From: Xestospongia muta
Taxonomy: Eukaryota > Porifera > Demospongiae > Haplosclerida > Petrosiidae
Direction: 5' to 3'
NCBI GenBank assembly: GCA_963693285.1
Contig: OY848931.1
Coordinates: 3,886,079 to 3,950,078 of the forward strand
DNA length: 64,000 nucleotides
Positions 11,631-25,509 of the stretch are shown piece after piece (position 1 is the first letter of the stretch; each line of letters starts with the position of its first letter). The notes under the pieces are model-generated. The model worked only from the letters and a program-made list of their open reading frames with translations. It did no database searches and was not told where the DNA came from. A program made the translations under genes and the position numbers.

Positions 11631-14389
11631 TTAATAACGTCTTCTCTTTAGCAATAATTTAACACGTTTAGTAGCTGATACTGCTGGATGTAAACGTTCA
11701 AGCACCTTTCTCTTTCTAGCTTCTCTTTTGAGTAAATTTTTACGCCATTTTTGTTTGATACTTTTTTCAGGATTGGTTACAACCTAAAGGAAACACTTAA
11801 ATAGAAAAGACGAGGGTACTACTTTACCTCTAATGCATGTTGTGCTTTACGCTTCATTCTTACACACTGAGCAATACTGTGTACAGTAGAATAGGCTTGA
11901 GAAAAAACAGCTTTCCCACAAATCTTCTTTATATGTTCAGTGACCTCTTCAGCAAGATTATGGAGGTCGCTACCTAAAAATAATATGACTCTAATAATTG
12001 CAGATTATGAGATGACATACCTGCTGTCATTTTAGTGTCGGCAAGTTCTTTGTAAAGTGGTGGCAACAAATCAACCAACCAATCAGATAAGTGCTCTTCT
12101 CCTATCACCATAGCAACAGCAGCTATCCATTTAAATACATACGTTCTTTTTAATGGTTCTTTCGGATAGTGACCCACTTCATAACGTGCTAATTTATCCA
12201 TTTGATAAATTAGTCTTCGTAACTGTACTTCAGGTTGTAATATATCAACTCTCTCATTTATAACCTCCTCTTCAATAGTTTCTTCTTCCATAGCTTCCTT
12301 GATAGTTTCCTCTCCTTCATCAAATTTCCTCCTTTTTCTAGATTCAATTTTTTCCTCTAACTTTCTCTTGCCAGTTTTAATACCGACTGTGTCACTTCGT
12401 TTGATTGACATGAACAATAACTTGGCAATGAAGATAAGGTTCTTGATAGCCTGTAATATAACCTCAACAAACATGATTTGTAAACAGATCTAACCTGATT
12501 AGCAACATCGGAACTAAGGAGCGGTGCCTTGAGCTGTTTCATGAAAGTATCTCTTAAACTCTTAACCTATATGTATATAAATTGATACACTACAGTATGT
12601 AAAGATCCTCTTAACTGTTTGTAGTTTTCCTCCATTGAAGAATTGTATATAGACATTGTTCTTGTCACTGACGTCATTTTCTTCTAGTAATACTGGGACA
12701 AGAGTATCCACAGAACATGAGGCAAAGAGAAGGCCAAACAGTTTAGAGGAGGCGTGCCGTACCCAGGTATGAGGATGAAGAAGGTGATTTTGAACTGAGT
12801 CTAGAAAAGCAGTCACATTATTGATTGTGTTAAACACAGATGATCTTTGTGAGTACTGCTACTCTTCAAGTCATCACTTACCCCACATCTGACATTTAAT
12901 AAAAGTATTTATTCCACAATGTATAAAGATCTTCTCTAAAGTGACTAGGACACTAAAAAGTAAGTGATCAGAGTTTGATACACATTCTGATGAAGTCACT
13001 CTTGTTCTCTGATCTTCTTCCATTTCAATGTCTTCTACTTCTTTGTTTTCATCTTGAAGTTGTTTGATGTTGTCATGTTCTGTGATAATGGAGTTGTCAT
13101 CTTGTACTAGATAGGTAGCAATAAGAGGAAGAAAGGTAGGTAGTCTTTGTTCAAAGTCCTTCTCTTCAACCTCAACTAGTAATCCCAGAATTTGAACCGC
13201 CAATTGTTTATGAAGGAGCTGAGAGAGAGAGAGAGAGAGAGAGAGTAGCAAGTACTTGCACGATAACATACCTTATTGTGACCAAGCCAGTCAGATACCA
13301 TGGTAACCATGTCATTCCTCTGTTCTTTCCCAACCTACAACAATTATATAAAATTATAAAAGAATAGTGTGTCATTATACCTTCTTCATTAATGTCTTTA
13401 ATATTTCTGCAATCATTTTACGACAGAGAGGTGAGTCATCGTTGATAAGCTGAGATGCCAGAGGCACAAAGAAGTAATTTGACTGTTGTTTGAGGAGTTT
13501 CTGTTGGTAAATAAATGTACTATACAAAATACAGCAATAAGATAAGACTACCTCTGGAAATTTATTAAAGATAAGATTCAACATCTCTAAAACAGATTCA
13601 CGTCCAGGTTGTTCCTCATAGCTACAATAGATCACATGATTGTCACATGATTATGAACTAGTCCATACCTGATATTAGCAACGAAAAAATCTAAAAACTT
13701 GTTTATCTTTTTACCCAATGTATAAGTCAGCATAAATTGTAACACAGCCTACATCATATGTAATAACATGTAAAAGGTACAATTAGGGGGTGGGGCTACT
13801 TACATGTCTGCTATTTGCTCGAACTTTACTAGCGTCACCATTGACAACAAGTTCTGATATCTTACTCATTACATCATGTAATTCTACAACCAGAAACTTT
13901 CTAGTGAGAATGGCCTATAAAAATACTCACTCAATACAATATAGTAACAATTAAGTGTAAGTTTACACAGCTTGTATCAGGAGTTCAAGAGGACATGTAG
14001 TGTTGCCCAATACATCCACTTATCAAAGTTGATGTACATAAAGTGTGAGCACTTAACAATAAGTGAGTGTTGATTGAAGGAAAACAGTTACACAGTACTT
14101 AAGTGTGTGTTGATTGCCTTATAAGAAAAACAGTTATAATAAGTCTCTTGCTCCTATAATTTGTACCTTCTATAATAAATGATTAGTAATTCAGATAGAT
14201 ACTAGAAGATTTACTTTGCTAACCTAGTCTATTTAGTTTAGGACACAAGTTTTGACTATGATATGCAATGTTTACATCTTGTATACTGTATACTACTAAA
14301 AATGAGACCCCTTGGGGGTATAGTTCATGAGCAAAAGAAAAAAATTTGGAACGCTTCACGAATTTGCGTGTCATCCTTGCGCAGGGGCC

Positions 14390-14429
<40 letters not shown>

Positions 14430-17400
14430 ACCGCTTTGCGGTACAACCAGGGATGCTTTGGTTTTCTTTTATATTTACTGACGATTTTGAAATGAAGTCC
14501 TATGGGGTTGCAACAATAACAAACATAATGATATCAATGAATATCATTGACACTAATGACAACATCCCGCCGTTTGCCGGGAACATAGTGATAGTAATTA
14601 GTGGTTAGTTATCATTGTTATCAGATCAGGAATGTACACAAGCAGGAAGCGACTGTCATGAATATCATTAACAAACATCTCATAGTACAAACACTTCATG
14701 TACAGGCTTTGTAGTAGCTACTTTTAAACAAGATTAATACAAAATACTAACTGTTCTAGTAGTATCATAGGAGCAGGGGATCATTAAAACTGTCTTCCTT
14801 ATAAGGCAATCACACATACTTGAATTAAGTATTGTTAAAGTGCTCACACCTTGTTTGTGTATGAGTGAAGTGAGTGATAAGTGATCTTGAATACCTTCAA
14901 TAGCGGGAATGCTGTACTCTGTCTTTTGTAGTCATGTACATCTTGTTCAACATATGACAATAGCAGTCTTAGTTCATCCTCTGATATTTTATAATGTGTG
15001 TATTCTTGTAATATCATTGTCATAGACTACAGGAGAGAATATATTATAGTATATCAATACTAAAGGAGGCAGACTTTGAAAGCAGTTCCTACTAGTTCTT
15101 GGTTGTTGTCAGTAGAGACAGCTCCAATGTAGGAGTAATGTTTTAATACACCAAACAGATGAGATGTTATATCAGATACATGGACCTATAGATACAGACA
15201 TAATAAATTACTATATATAATTTATATAGATTATACAATTAATACAACTTAATACATTAACAATATACCGTATACCGGGATTTATTGGCGACCGATAAAA
15301 TTTGGCGAATTGGCGAATTTCAAAAAATCGCCAAATAAATAACCGTCAAAATATTTCACGTAGTTGCCACGCCCACAATTTTTATTTGTACACGTGAAAC
15401 ATTGTGGCTGGATGGCTAAAGTGGGTGTGGTAACAAGACATGTGCTAAATTCGTCAAATTTAATCTCGCCAATTATAAAATTTTACAATTCCGCTAAATT
15501 TTATCGTCGCTAATAAATCCCGGTATACGGTATAATGTATATGTATTATAAAAGTAATTGTATCGTCTATAATCACAAGATTTAATTACCTTTAATGATG
15601 GCAAAGGAAAGCTCAATATTCTCATGACACAATGAAGAGTTCTTGAGAGCATTTTAACATGACGAGATGTCAGTGCCTCTGAGAGCAAGGGCACAAAAGG
15701 ATCAAGCATTTGGAGATGTTCTTCAGATGAGGACTTTAATTTTCCTCTCTTTAATGATATATCTAGGAGCTACGAGACAAGTCAATGTGAGTGTGTGATG
15801 ATTCTCTCACTTGAAGACCAAAATGTGTTAATAAATGAGCTGATAGATTACTCTCTTGAGTTGGGCGTGGCTTGGAACGAGATGGATTAGGTGGGAGGAG
15901 TCGACAATCTAGTGGACGAAGACTGGAGTCATCTTGTGACACCTTAGATCTTGCAGGAAATAAAAGGCAATAAATATTATAAAATTTATTCCTACTTTGG
16001 TTTGGGCTTTAGCTGTGGTATACTCTGATTTAGAATGCCATGAATAAAGAGAAGAACAGTCTGTGGTGTGAATTCTTTGTTACTAAGGATACCATATACC
16101 ACTTTCTTAAAGACATCCTCAACAACAGCAGCTACTTTTGATGTTGATTGTGTCTCCAATATCTATTGGGTTAGTCATATGACTGTCATGTGATCAATTA
16201 AGTCTTGCCTCTCGTACTGGTTGCAGGAATGTAGGTACGAGAGATGGAGAGATGTATCTAGTTACTAGTCCAAATGTATGGACACTTTTACATTTCTTTC
16301 CCTCGGGAGTTTTACTGATGAACTCATTGACTTCTCTCTCTTCAGCTGGACTTCCAAACAAGTCAGGAATTAGAATCTATATATTCAATATTTAGAGAAT
16401 GCAAACTAGGTAGTATGGGTATAAGACCTTATTAAAGTGGTCCAGGCACGAGTCTAAGTCACCTGGTTTGAGAATAGAAGTGAGACCATGTAGTAAATGG
16501 TGAACAGTATAACTTAATACGTGTAACTATATTGAAAGAGAAATGTTAATACTTCTCTTTATAAGACTTACTTGATAGCCTCTTGTAAGTGCATCTCTAA
16601 GCTCTTTGAGAATAAACTGAAGAAATCGTGAGCCAAGGGCTTGAGACATTTTCAGAAGAGTAGTTCTAGCTACATCTCTCACGTCATGTGCTCTATTTCT
16701 CAAAGTTTGACACACTTTTAATAAAAGACTGGATGAGACAATGTTAAAAGTAATATCGAAATATATTCTACTCAGTACCCTGGCAAATGGATCTCTAATG
16801 ACGATTCTGGTAATCGAAGTAGGAGCTTAGTCATTGCCATGGCAACAGGTACCCTTAGTTTTTCAGCATCACTGTTGTCCTCTTTGTGACTCAGCCGATG
16901 TTGAGGGAGTTCAGACTAGTGGGTGTGGTCATGATATTAGAAATTAGTTATTAAATATAGTTATTAACCTGGAGTGTGAGACAGGATTGAAGATTGGGTA
17001 GTATTTGTTTAACAATACAAGAATGAATTTTATCAGGTAAAGATATAGAATGATTATCTTCTTCCGTCTTTTGTTTTTTTGATGTATCAGAATCTGGTGA
17101 TTTACTATTGCTTAATTCAGGTGGGTGTGTCTTTGATTCTGAAACCTCAAAATGGAAGTGATCCAGAATTGATACTACAGCTCTAAAAATGACACAAATA
17201 ATTAAGAAATGGATCAATAGAAAACTAAATGGATGGACAGTTGGCTTTTACTATGGATGAATAATACCTGATAATATTTCTATGGATGTCCATTCGATGA
17301 GAGAGTTGTCGTAAGTAATGTTTCAATAAATAGAAGTAGTTGGTCCACTTCAATTTTGATGATATCACTCCAATCACGTTGACAGCCTCAAGAAGTAAGT

Positions 17401-20400
17401 TATGCTCTCGTGATGAGAGAGGTGAGAAAACAATGTGGCTGGCAAGTGGAAGTAAGTATGACATCATTGTGTTTTGGGAGACATGTCCATCTGAACAGAC
17501 AACTGCTAGTTTTCGGAAGGCTTTAGTACGACGATGTAATTGAATATGACGGATATTGTGAAAAAAGTTAACTTCATCATCAGGATGACCGAGTTGTACA
17601 AGGTCACTGAATTGAGGATGTGTTGGATAGGCTATTACCAGCTGGGAGAGAATATCAATGAATTCGTTCATTGTGGTCTGAGAGAGGGAGAGAGGAGAGA
17701 GAGTCAACAATACTAATTACATTCTATTTACATCTCGTTTTGTTCTTAATCCTGCTTTAAGACTTGGTAAGAGAGTACCCAATATAAGTAAGTCAAATGT
17801 TTGCGTGTCTGAAATGAGATCATTATATCAACAATACGTAATAACACTCACTATTCATACTGATAGTTTGAATAATACTGGACACTAAACTACCAGCTGC
17901 ATCTCGTATTGAAATATCATCAGACTAAATTATAAATAATTAATTATATTGACTATAGCTGGAATATAAACCTGATGAATGAAGTATATGGCATTATAGA
18001 GGATAGGTAAGATTAAAAGTGCTTCATTTTTGGTGTCCAACTTCATTGAGGTAAGGAGCTGTCTTCCGTCAGAAAAGCCCTCTTGTCTGAGGTCATAATG
18101 AGGTTCATCCATTAGATGTGGATCCCAAGAGTTTACCTTAAGAACAAGATAGAGTTAGACAATAAATTTATTATTTTACAATGTACTTTTAAGACTATTT
18201 CTGCTGTTGATAACAGTGCATTCTCCTTGATAGCCATTTCCTATAATTATGGTCTTGTTAAAAGAAATGCTGCACAATTTTTCTCACCTTGAATATATCA
18301 CACAAAATCTCACGGCTTTTTCGCTTGTTCAGTATAGAAAATAACTTCGACAAAGAACTGAAAAACAATTTGTAAAAAAGAAAAATAGAAACAGGAAATT
18401 GAAAAAAATAATGTCAGGAGTGGGATTCGAACCCACGCCTACAAGAGTAGACTGCGACCTGAACGCAGCGCCTTAGACCGCTCGGCCATCCTGACTATCC
18501 ACTGACAGCCAGTGGCTAATACTTTACTAATCTATACTAGTATGTTTACCTGTAAAACTTGAATACTGTTGAAACTGAGGAGATCAGTTTTAAAATGGTG
18601 GTCAAAATTTGGTCAGAATCTCTCTAAAAGTAAAAGGAAAATGTACTCTTTTGTAAAAGAGGAACATAGACAACTTTACTTTAGATTGACTTGAATTAGT
18701 TAAGAACGGCAACAACAATTCTATTAATAATTCAGCATCATATTCAGTAGTGATGTGGCTACTAATTCTGATATATCAGATACAAATACAGTGCCATTTC
18801 AAACCTTCAAATCCTACCTGGACAACACGTTAAATTCCAGCTGCAAATTCTCCTCTACTTTGGTCTGCTGTTTACTCTTGTTCTTTATAACAGAACTCAA
18901 ATACTGCAATAAAATAGGAACAAAATGTTTCACTAATTTCAGACCCAGTGGAGGAGAGTCTTCTAAAGGAATGGAATCATCTACAGTATGATTCACAAAT
19001 CCATCTTCATCATCGCTCTCAAACTCCTCCTCTTCCTCCTCCCCTTTAATGAGATTAAGAGTGAGCTCTAAGATAGTGTGCGACACTTTAGAAGAAATGT
19101 TCTCAGTAAAAAGACATTGATACACAAAATGGAGGATTGGAAAAAGACTAGTAGAAGATAGAGGATAAGTTGGAACAGTAGACGTAAAGAGATAATGAAG
19201 TCTAAAAATTGGAAAGAATTTAACATATCATGACATAATTTGGCAGCTAACTGTGCGTGTTGACTCCACACTAGCAAGAGTTTTAATAAAGGTGTAGGAT
19301 GTTGGATGCATTCATGAGGAAGTTGAGCAACTTGAGGCCAAACTAGCGAAGAAAGGAGGCCATCTTGATAAGGAGTGAGATCAATATATGAAAAGATATC
19401 TAGGATCTAAAAACCAAGATATATCAACAACAAAAACAATAGCACTTACTTCACAGACTAACTGGAAGATTGACTGACGAATAGCTTTTAATAAGTTTAT
19501 ATATTTAGGAGCAACCTACAAAGTGTTACACTTTGACATACTGCTACAAGAGACATACCTGGTTTCTTTGTTCTGTGAGCAGTACTACACAAGTGGCTGC
19601 TAGTTGAAGTACAAGAGGTAAAATGGAGGGAAGATGTGGTTCAAGTTGATTGGCAGCAATTGTCACCAGCTGTTTCAGTTCACGAAGAAAACCTTGTTGT
19701 TTGCGTAATGGAATAACTGCCTTTGCAGAAACAGGTGATAAATCTAGAATGAGAAAGAAACATTCAAATATACACATTAATGTCTTCTTACTTTGAAGAG
19801 ATTTAAACGGTGCTGTGATGAGTGTCACAAACTCAGCCATTTCTCTATCACCACAAGTTGCTAAGAAACGAAGTATGGATTGTTTCTTTAAAGAGTTACT
19901 GCTGCTCTTTGTATTACGTCGAATACGACCATATAGAATCCTTAAAATCATTTTAAAATCAAAAAGACTCAATCTTGTATCTTCCATACCTTATCAGAAC
20001 AGGAACCAGTCCTTCAACATGTTCTGTTGCTACAAGAGATTCTTCACTAGAAGAACTGAAGGAATATAATGATACATTATTGTTGCTTCTGTAAATTGAT
20101 TTACCTAAGTAATAACAGCTGCTCTCGAAATGTATTATCATTGAATAATTCCTCCAAATTCTCTCTAGAAAATATTATGACTATCTGTTTGTATGTCCAT
20201 CCATCTGTTCATCCATCCATCCATCTATCTGTTCATCATCCATCCATCTGTTCATTCATTCATCCATCAATTTGTCCATCCTTACTTGTACGGGAGCAAA
20301 TAGGGTGGTTTGTATGTTACCAGACAGGCCAATGCTAGACTTTGAATTTTAACATCTTGATTCATCAGAAGCTAGATGATAATGACAATATTAATTATGT

Positions 20401-23400
20401 ATAAGTACTAGCCTCAAACCCAGGTGTTTGGTGAATGGAAGGAATGAAAACCTAGGTATGAGGCTAATGTGAATACATACTTTCATGTATAATTGTTGGA
20501 GATCCCCATGACGATAAAGGGCCCGAGGATTAGTAAATTTTGACAGTAGAGTCAACATTACAATTAAGGTTCTTAAAAACAAATGATAAATATAATTAAT
20601 AGGGATATACTCTTACCTGTTCAATCTTCGATTCTTTTTTATAGAATGTTTTGTGCTTCCATCTTCAATAACATTGACCATTTCTCTCTCAGGGGCAGTT
20701 TCTTCCAAAGTTTCCTCTTCTAATGAATTATTTAGAATTTTATTATCACATATAGTTCTATCTTTTTCCTCCATATCTACATCAAATGGAATGCCTTCTT
20801 GTAATAGAGAACTCTCTTCCTGTCCTGTCCTGTCCTGTCCCGAAGTATCTCCATCAACCTCAGTTTCACTATCAATACAAGTCCCTTCAACTCCTGAAGT
20901 GACTACCTCTTTATCGGAGGTATCTATAGGAGGATCATCCTGTTCTTTTGAGGAGTTAATTGCTTCTCTATTGCCTTTACTAATGTCTTGAGTGTACACG
21001 AATGTATCATCAGTTAGACCATATTCATTTCTAAATAAAAGGTAAAAGAAACATCATAAACTGTTATTTGTGTGAAGTTGTTTGTTTTGTTAACTGACTC
21101 AATAAACTGATACAACAATGGAACTAAAAGACGAGAGCGACCCTCTGCCAGTCCCGAGAATTTCTCCATACATTGCCATAGCAACTGACGATAATTAACA
21201 TGATCTGGACGACCTCTCCCTAGCTCTTGCATCTCAATAATATGACCTAGAAATATATTCTCAATATCATTTGTATTAGTAGCAGGGACAGCCTCAGGGA
21301 GAGAGAGGAAAGAGTCGTCAACAGAGCCTAAATTCAAGTTTGAAATAAAAAAAATTGTACAATGTTAACAGTACCAGCTGAAGTAGATGCTGTTTCCAAA
21401 GTGGCTCCAAACACAGACCAAAATAAATCTTTTAACCGCATGCAAGCATACGAACTAAAATAAATGCCACATGTTAAGTCATGCGTAAATCACATGACAT
21501 GCTATACCTGATAAGATCAGAAACAGGTTCCCAGAGAAGGTTAAAATTCACATAAAGTACACCAAGTAAATATCTCAATGGAATCTAACAAGTAACAATG
21601 TAAATCATCTAGTATTTAATGGACACACCTCTTTGTAAAGTTCAGGTAACATATTAAAACGATGACAAACATAGTTTAACTTTGATAGCCATACTATCTT
21701 GTTACGATACTACAAGAAAGATCAAAGTAGCAGTATGTCTGTTTGTCCATCCATCTATCCATCCATCCATCCATCCATCCATCTGTTCGCTCACAGTAGT
21801 CAGAGTGACAGGAATCTCTTCTGCTTTTAAACAAACTTGAAATATATCACACAATCCATGCTCCTCCTAATGTGAAACAAAAGATCACGTGATCATCACA
21901 TGACTCACACACCTCAGTACTATCTTCTTTTTCAATTACAAGTGGCAGTTGTGGAAAACAGCACAAAATATGAAGAGTAGTTGAACGAACCTGTAAGAAA
22001 AATATGTTAAACTTTAATTAGCACGACTGTACTCACAGAATCACTTGATAATGATAGATTAGTTTGTAATATAGGAACAAGAACTTCCAAATGATCTTGA
22101 GTTAATTCTGCAGTAGAATATCTTTCCTTTATTGTAGAACAATATTTCAAAACAGCTTTTAAAACACATAACTGACTGGGATATCGTCTATTAGCATTAA
22201 GTGACATTGGTAACTATATAGTCCACTTACTTTAATATAATAACTATTGTTTCCATGGATACCATATTTAGTAAATGTTCTTCTTCTAGTGTTACTACTA
22301 GTGTGTGCATACATTGAGAAAAAACAGTCAATAATTGGTTGCCATGGGTTACGGAAGGTGAAGAGAGATCGTTGAATTGCAGAGCACTCCAGAGAACTTT
22401 AAAAATTTGACAAATAAGTTTTTTTAAGTTATCAAAGACGGGGCTGTTGAAAAAAACAATAAAATATCATAAGTTTTTAGAGAAGCTTACTAAATATATT
22501 GTAAACTCTTTAGAAGACACCAAATAACTGATAAACTAGTGTTATTCTCAAAGATATCCAATTCTTTCTTCAAAATACTCTCAAACATTTTATTAAGAGA
22601 ATTCTCCGAATGTAGAGAGTCTGTGAGGGCAAGAGATGTATCTTGATGAATACAAAGTTTTGTAAGGAAAACTACAAGAATGTTCCAATTTTTCTCATCA
22701 GCAGCCATGACTTCACAATATTGTAAACATTGAGGTAATAATACCTAACAATGGAGAGAGAGACATATACCTATATCCAAAATACCCGACCAACTAGTTA
22801 CCTCATTAAATCTTGGATATTTACTGTTCATAAGTTCCCAAACAAAATCTGTCACATGATCAAGACAATTCCAACGTTGAAAAACAGTTTGAATAATCTC
22901 TTCAATTATCAGACCACACCCACTCAGAACTGAACCAAGGAGTAGAAGGGAAGTGACCAAGTGAAGTGTCACAGAAGGGAGATGAGTTGTTGATGGAAGA
23001 GAGGGGTTTTGGACGAGGGTAAGCACCATCTAAGGTAAGAGTTATTATACAGTACATTATGATAGATACTGACTACACAGAGACGATTAGTGATTGCAGA
23101 TGGAATACGAGTTCCTTCTCTCCATGATGTCATAATCCCTACTAAATGAAGGAGGCGTGACAAATGAATAGCACTGGAATCTGATTGGTCAGTTGACCAC
23201 ATTTGTGTGGCTTGCTCCATTGAATCCTATTGCAACCAAAATAAAATAAAATAAAATAAAAGTGTCAAGTACTTACAAGTAGAGAATTCCAGATAGGAAG
23301 AGCAAAATCTTTATGAGTATGGTCAGCCATTAATTCCACCATTTTACATGTTGCTTGGAATACAGCATTGTCATGTGGAAATTGAGACAATTTTTGACAA

Positions 23401-24935
23401 ATAGTAGGCAGAATCTATAGAAATTGGAATGATAATTTGTGTGTGTGTGTGAGTATGTGCGTGCTGTACGACCTTCTCTGTGCAAGAGTGAAATTGTTTT
23501 CGAACACCTTTACAAACTTCAAATAACAACTGTCCAACACCTTCTGTTAACTAGATCAATAGATAATAAAATTATTATGATACTAATAAAGAGTAAATTA
23601 TACCTCAGGTTGATTATCAACAGCTGCTAATATCATATCACACAGTCCATCAGCATTACGTACCTAATGAAAGTGGTATAATTATAACATCATTTTTAAA
23701 ATAGCTATATTTTACCTTTCTCAATAGAAAACCAAAACTTTCAACAGCAAATTTTCTAATATGATTCTTTTGTGTTGCTACTAGTAGCTTTGAGTACAGC
23801 CTATTAAATAATATGTTAACTTATTTAATAAAAGGTTCTGTCTTACCGGAAGACATTAGTAATGTCGCGTAACATATGTCGCCATAGAAACTTAAACAAA
23901 TAGGCCAGACATGTGAAGACTTTCTAAAATCATGTAAAAATATTAAAACATTTATGCTCTTTTTCTTTCTTACCTCAATAATGGAGGCATCTTGTGTAAT
24001 ACAGAGAGAAACTAAAAGTGGAAAGAAATCCTTAAAAAAAGGATAGAAATCAATTTGGAGGTCTCTAGCCAGCTGGACCAATAGACTAGAGGATAACAGC
24101 ACATTCATTATAACATATGTATGTAATAGTATATAATAAATCACACTATTGAAGTGTATTCAACAAGTATACCTCCCACAGCAAGAAAAGTAACTGCGAA
24201 GGAAGATGCATACCAACCATATTACCCTTTCCACTTACTATAATATAAAAGGTTCCACTAAGACCCTGTAGCCACTGTGGGGTTAAAGTTACACAGGCTA
24301 CATTCCATTAATCCAAGCTTGAATTAAATATCTAGTATATTTAACATTGTTTCTGACAAATTTGGGATAGTTACAGCAAAAAATGATTTCCTGCAAAAAT
24401 GTGTAGAAAATTGGTGCTTTGACTAAATTCTATACTTTTTGGTAGAAAATTGTTTTTTAACAAAACTTGCCAATAATGCATGGAAATTAAACAATGGTCA
24501 GTAATTAAATATCTGGTAGATTTTGACAAATTTGGAATAGTTATGGCAAAAAATGCTTTCCTTCATATTGTATAATGTACATTGTAATTCTTTCATTTAG
24601 CATTTGTGCAATCTGTCTCAGCTAACTGTAGTGATGATGGTCCTACACTTCAGTACTTTTATAACTATAATAATTAATACTAATGAATTACAACATACTC
24701 TAGCAGTGGTTCCAATTCCAGTGGATCTTTCCTTTGTAAGTGTTCCTTTAATTTTCCAATTATTAAGTCCTAATGAGAAATACACTGCATGCACAAATAC
24801 TTAATGGTTATGTCTTACTTTATGGTGTACTAATTGAGCAAGACTCTGTACTTTGTCAATAACTTCAAAGAAAAAATCAACTAGAAAAGAACATACATTC
24901 ATGTGTTGTACAAATAAAAGACACATACATTGGCA

Positions 24936-25008
<73 letters not shown>

Positions 25009-25412
25009 GCATGCATATATAAACAAATAAATAAAGTTATTAGTTCTGTCTGCTATTCAATAATAGGCTACATTCAATTTTACTTTAGATATACTTACCA
25101 AATTGTATTGTACAATTGAGCTCTCTCCATTTTAGTAGTGCCTCGTGAAAAAATGTCTGCTGATCCTAAAAAGACAATAGATGGTATAAATATTATATAT
25201 ATATATATGACAATCTAACTTACACTAGGTGTATCAGATATAGGACCTCCTACATGATGTATTACATCTATTTTAATACAAGCCACTTGTTCTGAGAAGG
25301 AACGAAACTAAGAAAGAAATCATCACATTATTGCTATAGGTTTTCTTACTCGAAACAAATTAGTTGTCTTCTCGTTTTTATGACCTTGCTTGATGGCACC
25401 TTTGCCAGCCAT
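11631..25412 (-). CDS. UTP20: Small-subunit processome component UTP20 (DRIM)
   Basis: UTP20 is a very large nucleolar HEAT/ARM-repeat scaffold of the SSU processome, needed for 18S rRNA maturation. The gene has dozens of small exons from ATG 25412 (MAGKGAIKQ...) to TAA 11633-11631. The N-terminal part has LLVQLARDLQIDFYPFFKDF and KNHIRKFAVESFGFLLRKV, near-identical in order to human UTP20 (FYPHFPEFF, LHIRNFAAESFTFLMRKV). The central part has LGSRFLQFILKELRDALTRGYQ and a FVPLLSEALTSRHVKMLSRTL segment. The tail is lysine/arginine-rich (KSIKQKWRKNLLKREARKRK), as in orthologues. Acidic low-complexity inserts occur near 12250-12370 and 20640-20990. Introns hold U6, a tRNA-Leu, a MITE and several microsatellites. 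I did not delimit every exon. Confidence 0.88.
13221..13245 (-). repeat. (GA)n / (CT)n acceptor tract in UTP20
   Basis: Read on the minus strand this is a CT run ending directly in the AG acceptor (complement of 13219-13220). A similar impure tract at 17680-17703 abuts another UTP20 acceptor. Confidence 0.8.
14020..14165. repeat. Left arm of inverted repeat flanking U6
   Basis: The segment (for example GTGTGAGCACTT near 14045 and TTGATTGCCTTATAAG near 14112) recurs in inverted orientation at about 14752-14885. Similarity is imperfect with small indels. The U6 gene lies between the arms. Confidence 0.5.
14338..14444 (-). ncRNA. U6: U6 spliceosomal snRNA
   Basis: On the minus strand this 107-nt segment is a U6 snRNA. 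It has a 5' stem-loop (GTACCGCAAAGCGGTAC), ATATACTAAAATTGGAACG, the universally conserved ACAGAGAAGATTAGCATGG region and the 3' CGCAAATTCGTGAAGCGTT stem, ending in a T run as for RNA polymerase III. A TATAAAAG box lies at about 14465-14472, 21-28 nt upstream, as expected for a type 3 pol III promoter. It sits in a UTP20 intron on the same strand. The intact catalytic core and promoter suggest a functional copy. Confidence 0.95.
14465..14472 (-). promoter_or_regulatory. TATA box of the U6 gene
   Basis: TATAAAAG on the minus strand, 21-28 nt upstream of the U6 5' end. This is the position used by type 3 pol III promoters. Confidence 0.6.
14752..14885. repeat. Right arm of inverted repeat flanking U6
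   Basis: The reverse complement matches the left arm at 14020-14165, including CTTATAAGGCAATCA and AAGTGCTCAC. Confidence 0.5.
15264..15534. mobile_element. MITE-like element with long terminal inverted repeats
   Basis: The 271-bp segment begins TATACCGTATACCGGGATTT and ends with its complement. The inverted similarity continues with scattered differences for about 50 bp (GATAAAATTT.GCG). It has no coding capacity and sits in a UTP20 intron. TIRs plus small size are typical of a non-autonomous DNA transposon. The target-site duplication is not clear. Confidence 0.7.
18412..18495 (-). tRNA. tRNA-Leu (CAG anticodon)
   Basis: The 84-nt cloverleaf on the minus strand starts GTCAGGATGGCCGAGCGGTC, has anticodon loop TTCAGGT and a long variable arm, a T loop GGTTCGAATCC and an acceptor closing TCCTGAC plus discriminator A. 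It is intronless and nearly identical to the canonical animal tRNA-Leu(CAG). It lies within a UTP20 intron on the same strand. The A and B boxes are intact. Confidence 0.95.
20195..20282. repeat. (CATC)n-type imperfect tetranucleotide array
   Basis: Repeats of CCATCCATCTGTTCAT in a UTP20 intron. Related arrays occur at 3878-3935, 9650-9705, 21747-21785 and 26640-26760. Confidence 0.8.
24315..24572. repeat. Imperfect direct repeat in a UTP20 intron
   Basis: The segment with ATTAAATATCTAGTA, GACAAATTTGGGATAGTTA and GCAAAAAATG recurs about 180 bp downstream (ATTAAATATCTGGTA ... GACAAATTTGGAATAGTTA). No coding potential seen. Confidence 0.5.
24938..25005. repeat. (CA)n microsatellite
   Basis: A 68-bp uninterrupted CA run in a UTP20 intron. 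The long ORFs across it are artefacts. Confidence 0.95.
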
Positions 25413-25509
25413 AGTCCACACAAAGTAACCACGTGGTTATGAATAAGACCACACCCCATATGTATTTTGGTTAAAAAGTTCTGATTCACACATTATATAG
25501 AAATTTAAT

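Noticed and set aside
14263..14608. ORFs overlapping the U6 gene on the plus strand
   Set aside because: Antisense to a conserved snRNA; no protein similarity.
20069..20338. ORF with repeated HPSIHLSVH, and similar ATCC arrays considered as CRISPR-like
   Set aside because: Tetranucleotide simple repeats in introns, with no unique spacers of constant length.
24801..25119. Long ORFs on both strands rich in Val-Cys or Thr-His
   Set aside because: Produced by the (CA)n microsatellite.
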